Positions 58,301 through 64,000 of a stretch of DNA of 64,000 nucleotides are shown here, one piece after another. Source of the stretch: Nemertoderma westbladi (Eukaryota; Xenacoelomorpha; Nemertodermatida; Nemertodermatidae); contig JAUCBJ010002615.1 of the NCBI GenBank assembly GCA_032718475.1, positions 1 to 64,000 on the forward strand, given 5' to 3'. The translations under genes were made by a program, and so were the position numbers. The notes under the pieces are model-generated. The model ran no database searches. It was given only the letters and a program-made list of their open reading frames with translations, and was not told the DNA's origin. Numbering within the stretch: the stretch's first letter is position 1; the number at the start of each line of letters is the position of its first letter.

Positions 58301-61300
58301 GACTAACTAGCGACCAGTTTAGGAACATTGTAAACCAGTGACCAGTTTGGGAACATTGTAAACCGGCGACCAGTTTTGGAACATTGTAGGACTAACTAGC
58401 GACCAGTTTAGGAACGTTGTAAACCAGTGACCAGTTTGGGAACATTGTAAACCGGCGACCAGTTTTGGAACATTGTAAACCAGCGACCAGTTTGGGAATA
58501 TTGTAAACCAGCGACTAGTTTGGGATCATTGTAAACCGGCGACCAGTTTGGGAACATTGTAAACCAGCGACCAGTTTGGGAATATTGCAAACCAGTGACC
58601 AGTTTGGGAACATTGTAAACCAGCGACTAGTTTGGGATCATTGTAAACCGGCGACCAGTTTGGGAACATTGTAGGACTAACTAGCGACCAGTTTAGGAAC
58701 ATTGTAAACCAGTGACCAGTTTGGGAACATTGTAAACCGGCGACCAGTTTTGGAACATTGTAAACCAGCGACCAGTTTGGGAATATTGTAAACCAGCGAC
58801 TAGTTTGGGATCATTGTAAACCGGCGACCAGTTTGGGAACATTGTAAACCAGCGACCAGTTTGGGAATATTGTAAACCAGCGACTAGTTTGGGATCATTG
58901 TAAACCGGCGACCAGTTTGGGAACATTGTAAACCAGCGACCAGTTTGGGAATATTGCAAACCAGTGACCAGTTTGGGAACATTGTAAACCAGCGACTAGT
59001 TTGGGATCATTGTAAACCAGCGACTAGTTTGGGATCATTGTAAACCAGCCACCAATTTGGGAACATTGTAAACCAGCGACCAGTTTGGGAACATTGTAAA
59101 CCAGCGACCAGTTTGGGAACATTGTAAACTAGAGACCAGTTTGGGAACATTGTAAACCAGCGACCAGTTTGGGATCATTGCAAACCAGCGACTAGTTTGG
59201 GATCATTGTAAACCGGCGACCAGTTTTGGAACATTGTAAACCAGCGACCAGTTTGGGAACATTGTAAACCAGCGACCAGTTTGGGAACATTGTAAACCAT
59301 CGACCAGTTTGGGAATATTGTAAACCAGTGAGCAGTTTGGGAACATTGTAAACCAGCCACCAGTTTGGGAACATTGTAAACCAGCCACCAGTTTGGGAAC
59401 ATTGTAAACCAGCGACCAGTTTGGGAACATTGTAAACCAGCGACCAGTTTGGGAACATTGTAAACCATGGGCCAGTTTGGGAACATTGTAAACCAGCGAC
59501 CAGTTTGGGAAAATTGTAAACCAGCCACCAGTTTGGGAACATTGTAAACCAGCCACCAATTTGGGAACATTGTAAACCAGCGACCAGTTTGGGAACATAG
59601 TAAACCAGCGACCAGTTTGGGAACATTGTAAACTAGAGACCAGTTTGGGAACATTGTAAACCAGCGACCAGTTTGGGATCATTGTAAACCGGCGACCAGT
59701 TTTGGAACATTGTAAACCAGCGACCAGTTTGGGAACATTGTAAACCAGCGACCAGTTTGGGAATATTGTAAACCAGTGACCAGTTTGGGAACATTGTAAA
59801 CCAGCGACTAGTTTGGGAATATTGTAAACCGGCGACCAGTTTGGGAACATTGTAAACCGGCGACCAGTTTGGGAACATTGTAAACCAGCGACCAGTTTGG
59901 GAATATTGCAAACCAGTGACCAGTTTGGGAACATTGTAAACCAGCGACCAGTTTGGGAATATTGTAAACCAGCGACCAGTTTGGGAACATTGTAAATCAG
60001 CGACCAGTATGGGAATATTGTAAACCAGTGACCAGTTTGGGAACATTGTAAACTAGAGACCAGTTTGGGAACATTGTAAACCAGCGACCAGTTTGGGAAT
60101 ATTGTAAACCGGCGACCAGTTTGGGAACATTGTAAACCAGCGACCAGTTTGGGAACATTGTAAACCAGCGACCAGTATGGGAATATTGTAAACCAGTGAC
60201 CAGTTTGGGAACATTGTAAACTAGAGACCAGTTTGGGAACATTGTAAACCAGCGACCAGTTTGGGAACATTGTAAACCAGCGACCAGTTTGGGAATATTG
60301 TAAACCGGCGACCAGTTTGGGAACATTGTAAACCGGCGACCAGTTTGGGAACATTGTAAACCAGTGACCAGTTTGGGAACATTGTAAACCAGCGACCAGT
60401 TTGGGAATATTGTAAACCAGTGACCAGTTTGGGAATATTGTAAACCAGCGACCAGTTTGGGAACATTGTAAACCAGCGACCAGTTTGGGAATATTGTAAA
60501 CCAGCGACTAGTTTGGGATCATTGTAAACCGGCGACCAGTTTGGGAACATTGTAAACCAGCGACCAGTTTGGGAATATTGCAAACCAGTGACCAGTTTGG
60601 GAACATTGTAAACCAGCGACTAGTTTGGGATCATTGTAAACCGGCGACCAGTTTGGGAACATTGTAGGACTAACTAGCGACCAGTTTAGGAACATTGTAA
60701 ACCAGTGACCAGTTTGGGAACATTGTAAACCGGCGACCAGTTTTGGAACATTGTAAACCAGCGACCAGTTTGGGAATATTGTAAACCAGCGACTAGTTTG
60801 GGATCATTGTAAACCGGCGACCAGTTTGGGAACATTGTAAACCAGCGACCAGTTTGGGAATATTGTAAACCAGCGACTAGTTTGGGATCATTGTAAACCG
60901 GCGACCAGTTTGGGAACATTGTAAACCAGCGACCAGTTTGGGAATATTGCAAACCAGTGACCAGTTTGGGAACATTGTAAACCAGCGACTAGTTTGGGAT
61001 CATTGTAAACCAGCGACTAGTTTGGGATCATTGTAAACCAGCCACCAATTTGGGAACATTGTAAACCAGCGACCAGTTTGGGAACATTGTAAACCAGCGA
61101 CCAGTTTGGGAACATTGTAAACTAGAGACCAGTTTGGGAACATTGTAAACCATGGGCCAGTTTGGGAACATTGTAAACCAGCGACCAGTTTGGGAAAATT
61201 GTAAACCAGCCACCAGTTTGGGAACATTGTAAACCAGCCACCAATTTGGGAACATTGTAAACCAGCGACCAGTTTGGGAACATAGTAAACCAGCGACCAG

Positions 61301-62800
61301 TTTGGGAACATTGTAAACTAGAGACCAGTTTGGGAACATTGTAAACCAGCGACCAGTTTGGGATCATTGTAAACCGGCGACCAGTTTTGGAACATTGTAA
61401 ACCAGCGACCAGTTTGGGAACATTGTAAACCAGCGACCAGTTTGGGAATATTGTAAACCAGTGACCAGTTTGGGAACATTGTAAACCAGCGACTAGTTTG
61501 GGAATATTGTAAACCGGCGACCAGTTTGGGAACATTGTAAACCGGCGACCAGTTTGGGAACATTGTAAACCAGCGACCAGTTTGGGAATATTGCAAACCA
61601 GTGACCAGTTTGGGAACATTGTAAACCAGCGACCAGTTTGGGAATATTGTAAACCAGCGACCAGTTTGGGAACATTGTAAATCAGCGACCAGTATGGGAA
61701 TATTGTAAACCAGTGACCAGTTTGGGAACATTGTAAACTAGAGACCAGTTTGGGAACATTGTAAACCAGCGACCAGTTTGGGAATATTGTAAACCGGCGA
61801 CCAGTTTGGGAACATTGTAAACCAGCGACCAGTTTGGGAACATTGTAAACCAGCGACCAGTATGGGAATATTGTAAACCAGTGACCAGTTTGGGAACATT
61901 GTAAACTAGAGACCAGTTTGGGAACATTGTAAACCAGCGACCAGTTTGGGAACATTGTAAACCAGCGACCAGTTTGGGAATATTGTAAACCGGCGACCAG
62001 TTTGGGAACATTGTAAACCGGCGACCAGTTTGGGAACATTGTAAACCAGTGACCAGTTTGGGAACATTGTAAACCAGCGACCAGTTTGGGAATATTGTAA
62101 ACCAGTGACCAGTTTGGGAATATTGTAAACCAGCGACCAGTTTGGGAACATTGTAAACCAGCGACCAGTTTTGGAATATTGTAAACTAGAGACCAGTTTG
62201 GGAACATTGTAAACCGGCGACCAGTTTGGGATCATTGCAAACCAGCGACTAGTTTGGGAACATTGTAAACCAGCGACCAGTTTGGGAACATTGTAAACCA
62301 GCGACCAGTTTGGGATCATTGCAAACCAGCGACTAGTTTGGGATCATTGTAAACCGGCGACCAGTTTTGGAACATTGTAAACCAGCGACCAGTTTGGGAA
62401 CATTGTAAACCAGCCACCAATTTGGGAACATTGTAAACCAGCGACCAGTTTGGGAACATTGTAAACCAGCGACCAGTTTGGGAACATTGTAAACTAGAGA
62501 CCAGTTTGGGAACATTGTAAACCAGCCACCAGTTTGGGAACATTGTAAACCAGCCACCAATTTGGGAACATTGTAAACCAGCGACCAGTTTGGGAACATT
62601 GTAAACCAGCCACCAATTTGGGAACATTGTAAACCAGCGACCAGTTTGGGAACATTGTAAACCAGCGACCAGTTTGGGAACATTGTAAACCGGCGACCAG
62701 TTTGGAAACATTGTAAACCAGAGACCAGTTTGGGAACATTGTAAACCGGCGACCAGTTTGGGAACATTGTAAACCAGCGACCAGTTTGGGAACATTGTAA
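55278..62800. repeat. Distal satellite blocks with 4,530- and 1,685-bp offsets
   Basis: The stretch 55,278-55,992, marked by the rare CCAGTATGGGAATATTG monomers, recurs at 59,808-60,500 (offset 4,530) and again at 61,493-62,200 (offset 1,685). 56,101-56,800 recurs at 62,316-63,040 (offset 6,215, the sum of the two). Confidence 0.7.
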
Positions 62801-64000
62801 ACTAGAGACCAGTTTGGGATCATTGTAAACCGGCGACCAGTTTGGGAACATTGTAAACCAGCCACCAATTTGGGAACATTGTAAACCAGCGACCAGTTTG
62901 GGAACATTGTAAACCAGCCACCAATTTGGGAACATTGTAAACCAGCGACCAGTTTGGGAACATTGTAAACCAGCGACCAGTTTGGGAACATTGTAAACTA
63001 GAGACCAGTTTGGGAACATTGTAAACCAGCGACCAGTTGGGATCATTGCAAACCAGCGACTAGTTTGGGATCATTGTAAACCGGCGACCAGTTTGGGAAC
63101 ATTGTAAACCAGCGACTAGTTTGGGATCATTGTAAACCGGCGACCAGTTTTGGAACATTGTAAACCAGCGACCAGTTTGGGAATATTGTAAACCAGCGAC
63201 CAGTTTGGGAACATTGTAAACCATCGGCCAGTTTGGGAACATTGTAAACCAGCGACCAGTTTGGGAAAATTGTAAACCAGCCACCAGTTTGGGAACATTG
63301 TAAACCAGCCACCAATTTGGGAACATTGTAAACCAGCGACCAGTTTGGGAACATTGTAAACCAGCGACCAGTTTGGGAACATTGTAAACTAGAGACCAGT
63401 TTGGGAACATTGTAAACCAGCGACCAGTTTGGGATCATTGCAAACCAGCGACTAGTTTGGGATCATTGTAAACCGGCGACCAGTTTTGGAACATTGTAAA
63501 CCAGCGACCAGTTTGGGAACATTGTAAACCAGCGACCAGTTTGGGAACATTGTAAACCATCGACCAGTTTGGGAATATTGTAAACCAGTGAGCAGTTTGG
63601 GAACATTGTAAACCAGCCACCAGTTTGGGAACATTGTAAACCAGCCACCAGTTTGGGAACATTGTAAACCAGCGACCAGTTTGGGAACATTGTAAACCAG
63701 CGACCAGTTTGGGAACATTGTAAACCATGGGCCAGTTTGGGAACATTGTAAACCAGCGACCAGTTTGGGAAAATTGTAAACCAGCCACCAGTTTGGGAAC
63801 ATTGTAAACCAGCCACCAATTTGGGAACATTGTAAACCAGCGACCAGTTTGGGAACATAGTAAACCAGCGACCAGTTTGGGAACATTGTAAACTAGAGAC
63901 CAGTTTGGGAACATTGTAAACCAGCGACCAGTTTGGGATCATTGTAAACCGGCGACCAGTTTTGGAACATTGTAAACCAGCGACCAGTTTGGGAACATTG

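Larger units (their letters stand above)
22836..64000. repeat. 28-bp satellite array, >41 kb, continues past the window
   Basis: Uninterrupted tandem repeat, period 28 bp, about 1,470 monomers. Two main forms: A (GCGATCAGTTTAGGAACATT then GTTAATCA) dominating 22.8-27 kb, and B (GCGACCAGTTTGGGAACATT then GTAAACCA) dominating after about 34 kb, mixed between. Length variants: a 30-bp form with GTAGGAACTGG in place of GTAAACCA (from about 25.8 kb), and a 33-bp form with GTAGGACTAACTAG (42.5, 44.8, 50.5, 52.8, 57.9 kb and later). From about 41 kb, forms with GGATCATTG, GAATATTG, CCGGCGACC, TCGGCC and TAGAGACC become common. No unique spacers, so it is not CRISPR. The - strand of form B lacks stop codons in all frames, giving long but meaningless open frames. 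Confidence 0.97.

Noticed and set aside
27777-63942. Many - strand open frames of 60-440 codons with FPNWSLVYNVPKLVAGLQCS-like periodic translation
   Set aside because: They are produced by the stop-free strand of the 28-bp satellite, appear in all three frames at once, and change with every length variant. No start context, splice sites or family resemblance.
22836-64000. CRISPR array
   Set aside because: Repeats are directly adjacent without unique spacers, there are no cas genes, and the context is an animal genome.

Overview
The window is genomic DNA from an animal, most probably an invertebrate. It carries the 3' end of a spliced dynactin subunit 3 gene, an intronless nardilysin-like gene, animal-type LTR and non-LTR retrotransposons, a piggyBac-type element and very large tandem repeats. 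I see no bacterial operon, rRNA or convincing functional tRNA. The single-copy DNA is AT-rich; the interior of the youngest retrotransposon is clearly more GC-rich. The species cannot be fixed from the sequence.

Layout. 1-1.4 kb: decayed non-LTR retrotransposon and a C-rich dispersed repeat. 1.38-5.95 kb: the last two coding exons of dynactin subunit 3 (DCTN3, + strand), separated by a 4.27-kb intron that is almost entirely a 37-bp minisatellite. 6.0-6.9 kb: 3' flank with a tRNA-derived SINE-like element. 6.9-11.9 kb: a nardilysin-like gene (- strand, intronless, about 1,066 sense codons, one in-frame TGA, catalytic HxxEH changed to HxxDH), closely enclosed by two inverted copies of a ~410-bp repeat. 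12.4-18.6 kb: a young Ty3/gypsy-type LTR retrotransposon (- strand) with 264-bp LTRs that differ at one position, PBS, PPT, gag, protease, RT, RNase H and DD35E integrase, broken by two frameshifts. 18.6-22.8 kb: an older Ty3/gypsy-type element (- strand) whose integrase gene is split by a ~580-bp insertion and by a 1.57-kb piggyBac-like element flanked by TTAA. 22.84-64.0 kb: one uninterrupted 28-bp satellite array (>41 kb, about 1,470 monomers) that runs off the window end.

The most notable points are these. The satellite starts inside the reverse-transcriptase coding sequence of the older element, and its first monomer reads in the expected frame of that gene, so the satellite may have been seeded from retrotransposon coding DNA. 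The array then grew by nested segmental duplications, including an exact 7,840-bp tandem duplication whose second copy carries a 92-bp foreign insertion with a 12-bp target duplication. The nardilysin copy, nested between inverted repeats and altered at its catalytic base, is the other locus worth follow-up. The long open frames in the satellite and minisatellite are consequences of repeat periodicity and are not annotated as genes.
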